Shown: positions 43,295-54,708 of the stretch, one piece after another | How the letters are laid out: each line of letters opens with the position of its first letter | Numbering within the stretch: the first letter of the stretch is position 1 | Assembly (NCBI GenBank): GCA_023078555.1 | Contig: CM041196.1 | Coordinates: 1,674,001 to 1,738,000, forward strand | DNA from: Ulva prolifera | Taxonomy: Eukaryota; Chlorophyta; Ulvophyceae; Ulvales; Ulvaceae | Direction: 5' to 3' | DNA: 64,000 bases | Position numbers and translations under genes: made by a program | The notes under the pieces: model-generated | Seen by the model: the letters and a program-made list of their open reading frames with translations, nothing else | What the model was told of the DNA's origin: nothing | The model's database searches: none

Positions 43295-44790
43295 CCTAGC
43301 TGTTGCGCTGGCTCGTGTACATACACATGTTGTGATATACCAAGTCAACGTGGCAAGTTGGGAAACCTAGCCATAGCTATAGGCAGGCATGCCCGACGGC
43401 CGGGGGCACTTTGTATTGAGCCAATTAAATGCGCAAAGCTCCCAACGAATGCATGGAATAAAGTTGTTGATCTAATGTAAAGTTACAGTCCGACCAGATT
43501 CTTGTGTCTGGATCCTTCCTGGACTTCCTACATTGTCAACTGAAGAAGGTGTCATGTGGGAGCCTGGTGAACATTAACTGTAGTTCTGATTGAATTAATC
43601 TGGCATTGAAGAGCAGCTTTAATGGAACTTGCCATGGCCGGACATGCGCTTTTCAGAGGCTACCGAGGCAGAGTAATGCATTACCGGTACATACATTAAT
43701 GGAAATACTTCTCGGGCCGCAGAGCAACAATCTGATCCTTGCTATATGCTGTACTACATAATATGGTACCACCGGTGGATTTTCAGTTGGAGGTGCCTGA
43801 AGCTGCAGCCCCACGTGCACTGCTGCCGGTGACTACGTAGTATACACCAACAGCAGTTTGAGAGCCAAGAATCGACAACAAAGGCCTTTTGTTCCGGGGA
43901 TCTGGCATGACCGTGTGTGCGGGCGGTGGCCTATATCATAGTAGTGCACAGCCGCAACCTCACTGCCGTACCCTGACTTGGAGCAGTGATGCCCTCCTTT
44001 TGCATACATGGCCCCGGCCCGGGTTGTACAGCAGTGTCAGTGTCACAAAAGAGTACGGCTCAGTAAGTCCAGATGTACTTTTCTCAATTGACATCGATGT
44101 GACTCTTGCAATGGCAGGTGTGCCCTAGACGGTGGTGTCATAGCCGGGGCCTTGAGCAGTGTACATTGTAGTAGTATATCGGTACCCGCGTGTGACATCG
44201 ACAGCCTGAGGGGCGGCAGACATGATGGGCCCTCATCACACGGAGTGCTCGCCGGCATACCATAAAGCAGTAGTAGTATGAAGCTCGGCGGCAGCTTGAG
44301 TTGCCGGCCCGGGGACGGCAGAGGTGGGCGAACTCAATCTGGCGTCGTCGCAGCCACTCTCGGGAGCAGCCTGAGTCCTCCAGGCCCTTTCTTGTTTGTT
44401 CTCTTGTTTGTTTCATGCCATCAGTGATGTGCCGAGACAACATTAGCTGCTAGAGAAACAGCGCTGTTTCTGCCATCGCGGATGCCTCAGCGATGTCCGC
44501 ATTGATCTACAGCTGTACTGATCCCCTCGTGGCCACAAACCCACATGCACGCCACAGCTGATCAGCAGGACCTTTCATCCGAGTCGGCCTTTGCCTGTGC
44601 ACATAGGCTGTCAGCCATGGGCTGTCAGCCAAACACACGTGGTGTTGGATACATAGCCAAAGGCGCTTGCACACTTGACACGGCTGGCATGGCCCTGGGC
44701 ACAATGTCGCCTGGTCCAGGTTTTGGCCGTGGGCTGGGCGGGTTCCGCAGCAGTGCGTGTAAAGTAACGTACCGTAAATCTGAATTTACT
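43295..44790. other. Intergenic, no supported gene
   Basis: Possible polyadenylation sequences for gene B lie at 43456-43480. An 18-bp palindrome, AGAAACAGCGCTGTTTCT, lies at 44454-44471. Frames near 44.5-44.8 kb lack family features. Confidence 0.45.
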
Positions 44791-44791
44791 G

Positions 44792-44840
44792 AGCCGTATC
44801 CTGTGTGTGGTGCCTTGCAGATGTGAGGGCCCGGGCTTTG
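44792..44840 (-). mobile_element. Very short LINE 3' end
   Basis: AGCCGTATCCTG at 44792 matches the LINE 3' terminus at 19767 in the same orientation. The flanking GTAAAT-CTGA-ATTTAC at 44774-44789 is a short inverted repeat. Confidence 0.35.
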
Positions 44841-44867
44841 CCCCCCCCCCCCCCCCCCCCCCCCCCC
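44841..44867. repeat. Poly(C) tract, 27 bp
   Basis: Twenty-seven consecutive C, then TT and four more C. Able to form an i-motif, or a G-quadruplex on the other strand. Confidence 0.95.
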
Positions 44868-45078
44868 TTCCCCGCTTTCAGTTGTGTGCGGCAGCTGTAT
44901 GCGTGCGTGCGGTGCAGCTGGGCGGTGAGCCATATAAGATCTTGTCTCGGGATGACATGCATGTGGCTGACTGTGTGCACCCGCACCCCCTACATCCCGA
45001 ACGGACCAGCTGCAGCCTGAGTGTGTCCGATCTGAATGTGAACACTGCTACCGTGTCCATGTTTTCACACATGTTTTC

Positions 45079-45330
45079 ACACATGCATGTCAAGTGTTTG
45101 GGTTTGGGTCTGGGCCGCGTGCGGGTGCGTGGGTGCGTGGGTCGGGTTTCGGTGTGTGGTTCGTGTGGTAGTGTGTGGGCGCGTGTGGGTGTGTGGGTGC
45201 TTGTTGTGCCTTGGCGTTGGCTGTTGCTCTCCTGATGCGTGCGCATTGCGTTGTTCGTGCTCTCCCTTTTGGTCCTGGCGGTGCTACCGGCCCCTCCGGC
45301 TTTTTCCTTTGTAACACATGCATGTCAAGT
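45079..45330 (+). mobile_element. Truncated retrotransposon tail with 17-bp palindromic target duplication
   Basis: The insert (45096-45313) ends GGCTTTTTCCTTTGTAA. ACACATGCATGTCAAGT is present on both sides (45079-45095 and 45314-45330) and contains the palindrome ACATGCATGT. Its 3' 130 bp recur inverted at 54174-54303. Confidence 0.85.
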
Positions 45331-45349
45331 ATATGTACAGTGCGATCGT

Positions 45350-45405
45350 GTGTACGTTGCTGTTGATTCCGAAGAGATTCATTTGACGTATTTATTCTTT
45401 TGTAA
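45350..45405 (+). mobile_element. Short TTGTAA-type tail
   Basis: CTGTTGATTCCGAAGAGATTC leads to TTCTTTTGTAA at 45405, resembling the 40979-41099 tail. No target duplication was seen. Confidence 0.35.
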
Positions 45406-45539
45406 GAAAACCTTTTTTTTGGTATAGGTACAGCATGCTGTATGCGTTCGCTTGTTTGGAGTACAGAATCGTGTGAGATTCTTCTAAGCACATGCGGGCC
45501 CGTTTGCTCTTCTGCACTGTACTGGTCTGAAGCAGCGTC

Positions 45540-46130
45540 GCATGCACATGTACTGGCCACGTGGCGGCGGCGTTGCACGGCATCTCCCGTGGCGATGTGT
45601 TTTATGCGTCATCAACGTGTGAACAACACAGTGTACACTTGCCTGCCGGTACCGTACACGCACAAGCTGGTAATCGAATATGGATAGCACGGCTGAACCA
45701 TCATGATTTTGGAAATGTGCACGTACCTGTGCGAGGGCCTATCTTGCAGCTCCTCGCAGAGCGCTCTGCGGCGGCGCATGCGTCGCAGGCATGCCTCGAG
45801 GCGTCGAATTCCGGATAGCCGTCCATGCACGCCAATGCGTCAGGCGCCTCCGCGAGGCCTGGCCGCGAAAATGCAGGCGGCGTACCCTGCACGAAGCTCT
45901 GCACGGGTTCGCCGACAGCGTCTCAATACAAATATTAATGCACGCATCGCCAGCGTAGCCGTGACACTGCATTGCCTGCCGGCCTTCTGCACTTTCCGAG
46001 CTTTCATATCCTCTTACAGGACACCAGGCCTGTGCTTGCAACGGAAGAGTAAACGGCCACGCTCAACGTATCTCTAGAGGAGATACTCGTCCGCGTCCGT
46101 ACGAGGAGATATGCGTCCGGCGTCGAAGCT
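45540..46130. repeat. Block paralogous to 40,540-41,380, upstream of gene C
   Basis: Partner of the block upstream of gene B, with the landmarks GCCACGTGGCGGCGG at 45556, CTCGAGGCGTCGAA at about 45797 and CCGGCGTCGAAGCTGCA at about 46106. Confidence 0.6.
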
Positions 46131-46164
46131 GCATTTTTAAAGCTGCGTTGCAAGTAATTTACAA

Positions 46165-46225
46165 AAGAGCCTTTCGGTTTCGATTCGGTTTCAGTGTTTG
46201 TTTTCTCCCGTTCACTCTTTTGTAA
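46165..46225 (+). mobile_element. Short TTGTAA-type tail, CACTCTTTTGTAA subtype
   Basis: TTCTCCCGTTCACTCTTTTGTAA ends at 46225. Inverted versions (TTACAAAAGAGC at about 46152 and TTACAGAAGAGTG at 46363) lie close by, so at least three truncated copies have accumulated here. Confidence 0.4.
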
Positions 46226-47052
46226 TAATACAGAAGAGCTTGCAAGTCAGTTGGCGAAGTGCCGCACCACAGCCAACAAACCTTCAGCACTCGAAGGTAT
46301 CGGTACGCTGCTGCTTTCGTAAGAATGCAGTGCCTGTGCTCTCGAACGTGTAAGTTCGAATGTTACAGAAGAGTGCAGATGATGTTGTTTCAAAAATATG
46401 AACGGGCAATGACAAACACAGCAGAAGAGTACAAATTCCAAATTCGAGTCGATTTCGAAAAATTTTCGTCTACGTCATGAAAGACTCTTGTGTTGTGTAC
46501 GTTGTGTATGATTAGCGTTGTTTCCTGATCTCCAACACAGATACGAGGCTTTCAAAGCCTCGGGGCCGGGAGGTATTGAACGGGAGATCTAAGGGAACGC
46601 TGGATTGCCGCCATGGCGCCGCGCGGCTTGCCACTGCGTGCTGTCATAAGATCTAGACACCGCGGCGTGGTCATGGCCACGCCAGCGGCGCACGCGCGGG
46701 TTCACTGTGACGTGCCGGAACCGCTAGCCACTGCGGCCGCGGCCGGGACAGTTCGCAGCTACAAAAGTGCTAGTAAAGTGAATTCTTAAGCTGCTAGAAG
46801 AAAGTTGAACACCGAACAAGGAACAGGCATTATCAATTCTGGCGCACGCTTCGTTTAACGAGCATTGAACTGCGTTGTGTTCAAGGCCGCGCACTCAGGC
46901 TGGTAGGCCAACCCATCATGATGGGTGGCAAGCTTCGCAGCGCTGCGTTGAGTTCGATAGAGATTTACATAAGGATTTACGCACGACGTATGCACTTCGA
47001 GATGCGCAGTGTGCACGTGCTAGCTGTGTGTGTAACACGCGGATACTGTTTT
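46226..47052. other. Intergenic, palindromes only
   Basis: Perfect palindromes lie at 46544-46562 (19 bp, central C, arms CGAGGCTTT) and 46911-46926 (16 bp, ACCCATCATGATGGGT). No gene is supported. Confidence 0.45.
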
Positions 47053-47160
47053 GGGGGGGGGGGGGGGGGGGGGGGGTTGGGGGGTTGGTCTGTTCTCACA
47101 CCTGGTCTGTTCTACCCTGAATCCCTCACCGAGTCACCTGCAGACTTGTACTATTTCAAC

Positions 47161-47195
<35 letters not shown>
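47053..47195. repeat. Two poly(G) tracts, 24 and 33 bp
   Basis: Runs of G at 47053-47076 and 47163-47195 are separated by 86 bp. They lie about 250 bp upstream of gene C's start, on its sense strand, where G-quadruplex formation could affect transcription. Confidence 0.95.
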
Positions 47196-47197
<2 letters not shown>

Positions 47198-47447
47198 GGA
47201 CTGAGGCAGTGCGTGTGCAGTACTGCACACTAGTGTTCCTGTTCTTGTCGTGCGTGCAGCATCTGCGGTGCTTCCTGCGCAGCCTGCCTCTCCACCTTCA
47301 TCTGTGTCAGACGGATCACACAGCCACTGAGACAGTGCGAGATGTGTATGTCGCACTCCGCAGCAGCCAAGACTTTTGAAAAGCTTGATCTTTGGCCGGA
47401 TTTGCGGCCACCAATGCATGCGGGTCATCTTGGTGCAGGTTCTCCGT

Positions 47448-48989
47448 ATGACTCCATTCACACCGACCCCGCGGCGCACGGTGCGCATGGCAGCGGCGTA
47501 CAAGACACAGCATGTGGGGCTCTTCGCGGGGGCTCTGCTCGCTGCCATGCTTGCCTGCGTCACGCAGCGCGCTGGCGCCGACTTGATCGACGTGTGCTCG
47601 GCAACCGCCGACCTGTTTCTGCAGTCTGCTGCAGAGTCGGACCCTGACCAATTCACGACGCTCGGTTGCAATTCAGCAGACGACCTGGTTGTCTGCGAGT
47701 TCCGCGGCTCCGGCGGCCCCTGCAGCACCAACCCGAGATGCCCTGAGAACCAGATTGTTACCTTTGGCTGCACAGGCAGCAACGAAGCTGCCTCCTGCTG
47801 CTTCGAAGAGTTCCGGAAGCCGGAGTGTGAGGGCTGCGAGCCCGTGCTGACTGCGTGCGCGACAATCTGCGACGGCCCCGCACCTCCCCCCCCAACAGAA
47901 GAACAGCTGCTTGACAGCTTGTGCGCTGACTATGCCGACCTCGCTCTTCCCGGTGTCGCCGTCGCCGCTCCTGAGGACTTTGTCGTCGGCTGCGATGGTG
48001 CCACCGCCGATCAGACGTGTGACTTGAACGGATTTGGGGGGGCCTGTGCCAACGTGCCGGAGTGCGCGGACGTACCTGTCAACAGTAACACTGACTGCTC
48101 AGCTGCCGCAGCCGCCGCTGGATGCTGCGTCGTTGTCCTCGCTCTCCCCTGCGATGATTGCGCACCAGAGCCGGTCAGCTGTATACAGTCGTGTGAACAG
48201 ACGCCACCCCCGCCGGCTGCAGCTGCTCCACTTTCTGTGCCGGATGAGTTCTGCTCCAGGAGCGCCAGGTCATTCTTCAACAGGAGGGTCGCGATTGACA
48301 GCGACTTGTTCGTCGACGGCTGCGGTGACGCCGGGCCTGGCATCACGTGCGATCTCCGGAGCTCTGCCGGCGCGTGTGAGGAGAACACCGCGTGCTTCGG
48401 CGCCCAGATTGTGCCCTTCCTGTGCTCGGACGAGACGGGGCCCCCGCTGTGCTGCGACGTGCTCTTTCAGAAGGCATGCGATGACTGTGAGCCGACTGTG
48501 TCACAGTGCCGGAACATCTGCGGCTCGGACGGCAGCCCCCCCGGACCGGCGGAAGTGCAGGTGACCAGCGGCTTTGCATTTGCCTTCTTTGATGATGCGA
48601 CCAACAGATGCATAGATGAGGCAGACATCGCCTTGGCTCTGTCCCGTGTTGACGATCCAGATCTGCTTCCAAACAACTGCTCAGACGCGGCGGTGGGGGA
48701 AGTGTGCCAGATCCTGGGGCTGCAGGGCATCTGCGACGATCGCGTATGTGTTGACTATAATGATGACCCGGTGCCAGTGGAAGGGCGTGCGTGCAGCCCT
48801 GCAGAGGAAGAGGCCAGCTGCTGCAGGGTGTTTATTGCGGCAACTTGCAGCGCTGTCAGCGATGACGCTGATCCAAGCGAGTGCGATCGTGCCCCCATAG
48901 GAGAGGCTCGGAGGTGCCAGCAGATCTGCGCGAGTGACATAGACGAAGCTAGCAACGCTCGCAGAGTGCCCCCCGCAGAGATCAGCTAG
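47448..48989 (+). CDS. Gene C: secreted protein with four 12-Cys modules
   Basis: Single exon; the frame is open from 47376, and I start at 47448 by alignment with gene B (513 residues). The signal peptide-like segment is GLFAGALLAAMLACVTQRAGA. Four modules repeat the twelve-cysteine pattern. Module 3 is nearly identical to gene B's (shared ETGPPLCCDVLFQKAC), while modules 1, 2 and 4 have diverged more, suggesting gene conversion or strong constraint there. Linkers are Pro-rich (GPAPPPPTE). The C-terminus, like B's, ends in a SDIDEASNARRV.P motif just after the last cysteine. DNA similarity extends upstream of the start (CTTGATCTTTGGC at about 47386 and 41683). Function unknown; extracellular location inferred. 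Confidence 0.8.
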   Translation: MTPFTPTPRRTVRMAAAYKTQHVGLFAGALLAAMLACVTQRAGADLIDVCSATADLFLQSAAESDPDQFTTLGCNSADDLVVCEFRGSGGPCSTNPRCPENQIVTFGCTGSNEAASCCFEEFRKPECEGCEPVLTACATICDGPAPPPPTEEQLLDSLCADYADLALPGVAVAAPEDFVVGCDGATADQTCDLNGFGGACANVPECADVPVNSNTDCSAAAAAAGCCVVVLALPCDDCAPEPVSCIQSCEQTPPPPAAAAPLSVPDEFCSRSARSFFNRRVAIDSDLFVDGCGDAGPGITCDLRSSAGACEENTACFGAQIVPFLCSDETGPPLCCDVLFQKACDDCEPTVSQCRNICGSDGSPPGPAEVQVTSGFAFAFFDDATNRCIDEADIALALSRVDDPDLLPNNCSDAAVGEVCQILGLQGICDDRVCVDYNDDPVPVEGRACSPAEEEASCCRVFIAATCSAVSDDADPSECDRAPIGEARRCQQICASDIDEASNARRVPPAEIS

Positions 48990-49976
48990 TCCTGTTGCTC
49001 TGGCTTTTGCATGACCACATTCCTGTACTAGGATGCGTATTATAATATTACATCCTGCTAGTTTGTGGCTGAAAAAGATAGCATGAGAGTTGAAATTACG
49101 CCTGGCGTGAGGCCCGGCACTCGTGGACTTGGGTGATCGTGACACATGCAAGTCATGGATTGTACAAAGCTGTTGTATCAATGTAAACACACACGCGCGT
49201 TTGTGTTCCTGCACCGGCCGCATCTTTGTGGAGCATTCCCGCGCACTACATGGCATGTAATTGCAGGCAAAAGTGAATTACGCTTGCCAACTGAAGTGCA
49301 GATGCAGGCAATCAACTAGGACGTGACAACCACGACATGCGCCAGGGTTGCAGCTGGATTCATCAATTGAATCAATGGTGTTCACAGCATGCGTCAGGGT
49401 TGTGTTGCCGCCACGTGGCGCATGTGCACTTGCAGCGCCCTGGGACATGAGTGATATAGATGACACATTCTGCGGCGGCTGTAGAGCCATGTAGTTTAGG
49501 CTGACCCGAATTCGAAGTGCATCCGCAGCAGTATATATACCCACGGTGAATATAGATTCATCAAGTTCGGCCAATATACACTGTTGCATCGATGCGGCAC
49601 TTCCGGCAGTACTACTGTCGTACTGGGGCTTCTGGATGACTGCCACTTATTCCGTACCAGGAAAGCAGTGGTATCTGGTCACCAGATGCCAGGGACCTCC
49701 TCTGCAACAAAGGCGCGCGCCATGTTCTCCCTTTTCTGCAACATGCAATTTCCGGGTCCGTGCATATGGGTGACAAGGCAGGTAGGGCATTCCTTTCCAG
49801 GAAAGCAAGCGCAAAGGATGTCCAAGCCGTAGTGTTCCAGATTCGGGTCCAGCCCCGCTCCCAGGCTGTCGGCCTGCCATTAGCGCGGACAGGCATCCAG
49901 GATCCATTTCAACTCGAGTCGAGGTACTCGAGAACATTTTGAAGGACTAGCCCCAGGCCATGTACATGCGTGTGAG
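48990..49976. other. Intergenic, no supported gene
   Basis: AATGTAAACA at about 49180 and ATGTAATT at about 49256 are possible polyadenylation signals but far from the stop codon. Open frames here show no features. Confidence 0.4.
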
Positions 49977-50030
49977 TTACAAGGATAAATGCGGCAAAGC
50001 ACCGCGAAAGAAGCAGGCCACAGACGTATG
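49977..50030 (-). mobile_element. Short TTGTAA-type tail
   Basis: Read on the minus strand it ends GGTGCTTTGCCGCATTTATCCTTGTAA. The palindrome CATGTACATG lies next to its 3' end at about 49959-49968. Target duplication not found. Confidence 0.4.
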
Positions 50031-50435
50031 TGCATCTGCAGAAGCAGCCACATCATGAGTGCCCTTGCTTAATGATTGAGATTATGCTGCAGTTGTACAC
50101 ATTCAGAATACGAAATTCCTGTGGCGTTGCCATTGTGCCATGCACAGGTCGCAGGTTTCTGAGGGTGGTGACATCGTTGCCGGAGCCGAGAGCATTAGAT
50201 CACTGCCGGACGGCGGCGGCGAAAGGGGCACTGGGGCAGAGCACTCGCCATGCTGCTGCAGTGCCGCTATACTCTGGAGCAAAGTAGTACCATTGGCAAC
50301 AAATACGGATGGCAACAGCCGCGGGCGTGGACGACCCTGGGGGACGGACGACTGACAATGTAGCCACGGCCAGGTGCAGTGTAACTGTATTGAATGCTAC
50401 TCTTCATTGCCAGGGGCGGCAAGACAGGAGTGGCG

Positions 50436-50503
50436 GCTGCACTACAAGCTTGTAGTGCAGCTACCTTAAGGCTTAGAGCTTAAGCTCTAAGCCTTAAGGT
50501 AGC
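50436..50503. repeat. Adjoining perfect palindromes of 26 and 44 bp
   Basis: 50436-50461 (arms GCTGCACTACAAG) and 50460-50503 (22-bp arms beginning GCTACCTTAAGG) are both gapless and share two bases. No recognisable mobile-element protein is near. Confidence 0.95.
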
Positions 50504-52737
50504 AGGGAGGGCAAGTGTAGCCACTGGCCAGTTGTAGAGGGCCCCACGGTGTGACTACTGTACCACCTGTGAGCATGCACAATCGCTCTGACAATATTTA
50601 GCACCTGCAGTCACAGACAAGGGCGCACCGCCTTGTGCGCATACGGCATGCCCCTGGGGGCTCGAAGTCAACGACAGGAGGGTCGAAGGAGGTCTGTGCA
50701 AGTCGAAACGCATATGCCAACAATGCGCGGACATGCTTCCCTGAAGTCAGAACAGTGCAAATTGATTTGTATGCCGTCTCGCAGGCAGCGGACTTCCATG
50801 CTGGTGTGTTGGTGGGCGGGTGCTTGGGTCACCAGTGGGTGTTGTGCTGGGACACAGGCGTTGCCACGGGCGGGGGTGGCCTCGCGACCGGCCTCCAACC
50901 CCTCTTGCTCAACATATGGAGCCGCACGCATGGCCTCTGCCGAGCTCCGAGCTCCGAGAGTCTGCCCAGGGCTGCAACGGCGGCGGAGGCTTGCGTACAT
51001 ACATGAGCTGCCTGCTACCTTTCAAGATGGATGATAAGATTGAGAGTCCTACGATCGCATGCGTGGCGCACTCGGCGGATAACACCACTGCCATGTAACT
51101 AACAATGGGGTCTCAGGAGGGGCCTGGGGGAGGGACACTGTCCGCTGTCTCAACCCAGGCTGCTCGGATGTCGGCCCCAATCAGCTCATTCGGTGATGGT
51201 GGTAGATGAACTCGCCGTCCCCACGTGTGGCTCAGCCAGTAGTCTCACGGCTGAGGGCTCGTTGGCGGCCCTGCATATGACCACGCCGAGAGCTGTGCAT
51301 GCTTTCAATGTGTCCCAGTAAAATCTGCGTACATTCGCATGTACAAGATCCGCAGCAGTCTGGGCGGTCATCCGAGTGTGCACACGATCTGCTGGGTGAT
51401 GGGCGGGATCGAATTGGCGATGACTCATCGGATCGCGAGTGCAGGCCCGCGGGATGAACATTGGTACAGCGAGCGATGCTACTGTGACGGACTCTGCAGG
51501 CGCAGAAGTGCGCACAAGGATGGATCAGTGTACATGCTCTGATGTCTGAGGCCAGCGTATACACTCGGGCGTGGTACTGGTGCGGGCGGACACAACCAGC
51601 ATGCAGGTGGCTACGTGGGGCAACCTCACAAAGTACTGCCCCCCACCAAGCTGTGGCGACGGGGGTGGCTAGGTCGCTGGGCGCCGCGCGGTGCATGTCC
51701 GCTGAGTTCATGCGGAGCAGAGCCTGCCCCCGGCGGCCACTCTAGAAGATTTTCTGCATATGTAGAACACGTGGACAGCGTCATGCAGTAGCGGGCCGAA
51801 GTGTGCACTCCGTGTGCAGGGGGCCCTCCCACTGTTGCTTGCCGTGATGTGCCGACGACTCCGGCAGATGTACGTACGCGTGTTTCTGCCGCTGTCGCAG
51901 CGGTTGGGCCCGGGAGTGCGCCGTGGCCACATGTCTGAGTCAGCGTGCTGCACAAGCACCCACGCAACGAATGTCTGCGTTCGCGGGGCGCACTGACCCC
52001 GATGACGAGGCACCAATCGTGCCGTGTCAGGCGAACGGCACACCTGAGCGCCCCGGGCCTCCTCGGCCATGCTGTGTGCTGCGAGCGCAGCCTGCAGGCG
52101 TCCTCGCGTCGTGCCGCAGTGGTGAGCTCAGATGCATGCCGACCTTGTGTGGGAAGGCTCGCAGCTTGGTCACATAGGTGATGGCATCGTCCGTAGCAGA
52201 CAGCAGCGTAGCAGAATGTGGCTTCACGCCCCAGGACGCTGCTTGAGGTTGACCTCTGGCGGCTGGTGGGTTGAGCGGTGGCGTGGGGTCGGCTGCGCAG
52301 CCGACAACCGCTGCGGCTGATGCAGACATAGCTGTTCCTAGCTGCAGCCAGAATCTGTTGGGCATACTGATAGTGCAAGGCAGTGCGACAGCAAGCCAGT
52401 GCTGAGTGAGCGATTGACGAGGGAAGCACATATGGATGCCACGTGGCATCGTGTCTTGTGATTGAAGGTAGAAAAGTGCTAGCCACGGGAGGCGACTGTA
52501 GGCAGCCCCTGCTGACACACATCTGCCAGAATGAAGTCCCTATGCATGAACGTATGTATATACATGTGCACACGTGTAGATTATTTTTAGCATCTATTCA
52601 GCAGTTTCAGGACACCTGCTGTGAGCTGCACTGTACATGACTGTTGGGTATGACCACATGAGCCGGCTTCAGACCTTCTGACTCAGCTGAGCTCAGGCAG
52701 CCAAAGCATGTCCGACGATGCGGCCTTGTATATGTGT
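50504..52737. other. No confident gene; one long unassigned frame
   Basis: The minus frame 52573-51626 is open for 315 codons, but it is rich in Arg, Ser and His with no domain, signal peptide or repeated block, and GC-rich DNA readily leaves such frames open. An 18-bp palindrome, GTCGGCTGCGCAGCCGAC, lies at 52288-52305. Confidence 0.35.
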
Positions 52738-53060
52738 GAAGAGGTGTGAGCGCTGTTTGCTGTGGCTACAAGCAACGTTGATGCTGTACAAGCCCGTACA
52801 GCCGGCGAGCGCTGCGAAGCGCAACAAGAGGTGAAGCAGAAACTGTGTGCTTTGCACGGTCGTAAGTGGCATCGCGAGTTGATGTTGTACAACGTAGAGC
52901 TGCCTGCATATAGACATGCCTCTGCGGTATTTCGCAGTTGCGAAAGCTGAGTTGCTGAAGCACTCGTGCCGCTGAATCGCATTCTTCTCGAGGTCGAATC
53001 CAGCCATCCGACAACAATTATCTCGGTGCGACGCCTGCACGCTCGATCAGCTGCTGTAGC
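52738..53060. repeat. Block shared with 13,804-14,160, upstream of gene D
   Basis: Shares GTGAAGAGGTGTGA, TGGCTACA and ATCTCGGTGCGAC in the same order and orientation with the block upstream of gene A. Part of a segmental duplication that includes the downstream gene. Confidence 0.5.
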
Positions 53061-53789
53061 TTGTAATCACAGTGAATATGTACACCGATGTGCAAGTAGA
53101 AACGATCTAACCCTTGGTCGAGGTGATAGCGGACAAACTCCAGCAGTGTGTTCAGTAGCTCCCTTTTCCTCTACTGTACAACTGCTCTCCACCATTGTTC
53201 AGGTCATTGCAAGAAATCTGTCGATGTGTTTGAAGTTTCACCGGTTCGTTGTTCCTTCCTTCAGTTCTGGCAATCTTAGCATCGACGATCTGGCCAACTG
53301 GCGAGCAGCTGCAGGTGGGGGTGCGTGTGCACAGGTGCCGTAAGGACAAAGTCGGAAAGGAAGCGGTGTACATGTATATTGCTGCTGTACCGTGGCCGTG
53401 CGTTTAGAGGCTAGTGCGGGTGCGATTCAATAGCTAGAGCTTGTGTTTGTCTACACCCGTCTACTCGTCAGTAAAACAGGTCGAATACAGTGAGGGCTGC
53501 AGAAGAGTGACCGTATGTAATTCCCCGACTGGCCCCCTCTGCGCCTTTGCTCCTCCAGGAAGCACGTTTAGTCAGTACGAGCTGTGTGGCGTGGTGCAGC
53601 AGCATGCGCGGCAAGCAGCCATAACCATGCATGAGCCTGTGAGCTCCTCGACCCCACGAGTCAGGAATCCGTGACTCAGGACATTTGCCCAAGCACGCAG
53701 AGCTAGAGAATCGTCCGCAGATGTCTGTGATCTTGCATAAGCATCCGATCGAAGCTACAGTAATCGCACGCGGGGAAACAGACAGCTCA
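53061..53789. other. No supported gene
   Basis: Nothing recognised apart from scattered CAGAAGAGTG-like motifs (about 53501) reminiscent of the retrotransposon tails. Confidence 0.35.
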
Positions 53790-54476
53790 TGATTGGCGCG
53801 CAGTGGCGGCTCTGGCGTACCGCGCTTCGCAGCTGTCTTCCCCGTGCGTCTGCGTGTGGCCCGTCATTGGGGCGCAGCCTGGTTGTTTGGGCAGGCTGGG
53901 CTGGTCTTTGGGGGTTGTGAGTATGTGTTCGCGGGTGCACGGGGTGGTGTACAGGGGCTGGGTGGAGGGGGGTTGTGCTGGGGGAGGCGGGGGCCTCCCC
54001 GGGGCGGGGGTTGTTGTTGGGGTTTTGCTGTTTCTGTGCTCGGCGGCCTTTGGCTGCATGTGCTTTTAGGGCTCTTGCGCCTGGCTGGTGGGCGGGGTGC
54101 GGGTGGGGATGGGCGTGTGGGTGTGCTTGTGGGTGTTGGATGGGAGGCTTCAAGTTGTGTGTGTTGCTGTGTGTTACAAAGGAAAAAGCCGGAAGGGCCG
54201 GTGGCACCGCCAGGACCAAAAGGGAGAGCACGAACAACGCAATGCGCACGCAGCAGTAGAGCAACAGCCAACGCCAAGGCACAACAAGCACCCACACACC
54301 CCCTGTGTGTTGCTGTGTGGGTGTGGTTGTGTGTGTGGCTGTGTGGCTGTGGCCGGCGCGGGTGCTGACGTTGCGTAGGTGTGTTGATGTGTGCTGCGTG
54401 TGGCTTGTTGCTTGGTGTGCGGTTCCCCTGGTTGTTGCTCGCGGTGCTACCTGCCTTGCTTGCTTTGTCCTTGTAA
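53790..54476 (+). mobile_element. Retrotransposon 3' UTR fragment interrupted by a second tail
   Basis: A GT-rich, plus-oriented 3' UTR resembling that of copy B ends GCTTTGTCCTTGTAA at 54476. It is split by the inverted fragment 54174-54303. The 5' border is uncertain. Confidence 0.5.
54158..54319 (-). mobile_element. Nested retrotransposon tail with 16-bp target duplication
   Basis: The insert 54174-54303 reads on the minus strand as the same tail as 45184-45313 and ends GGCTTTTTCCTTTGTAA. TGTGTGTTGCTGTGTG flanks it on both sides (54158-54173 and 54304-54319). Confidence 0.85.
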
Positions 54477-54708
54477 CACGCCACTGCTGTCGGAGACGCC
54501 CGGGGCCCCGATGTTTGACCGCCTGCTGGTTTCGGCACAGTGCATGCATAGTTTGACAACACCGGATCGGCATTTGTGCACAGCTTTGCATTCAGCTCAT
54601 GCATGCGCCGCCATTACTGACGGCTCCTGTACTCGCAGGTTCCGGTGCCGCACCATACCACCACCGCCCACACTGTCCGACTGAGTCAGCGTGCTGCACA
54701 CCTCCCTG

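Noticed and set aside
51626..52573. 315-codon minus-strand frame
   Set aside because: No domain, repeat or paralogue in the window; GC-rich composition makes such frames common. Kept only as an unassigned note.
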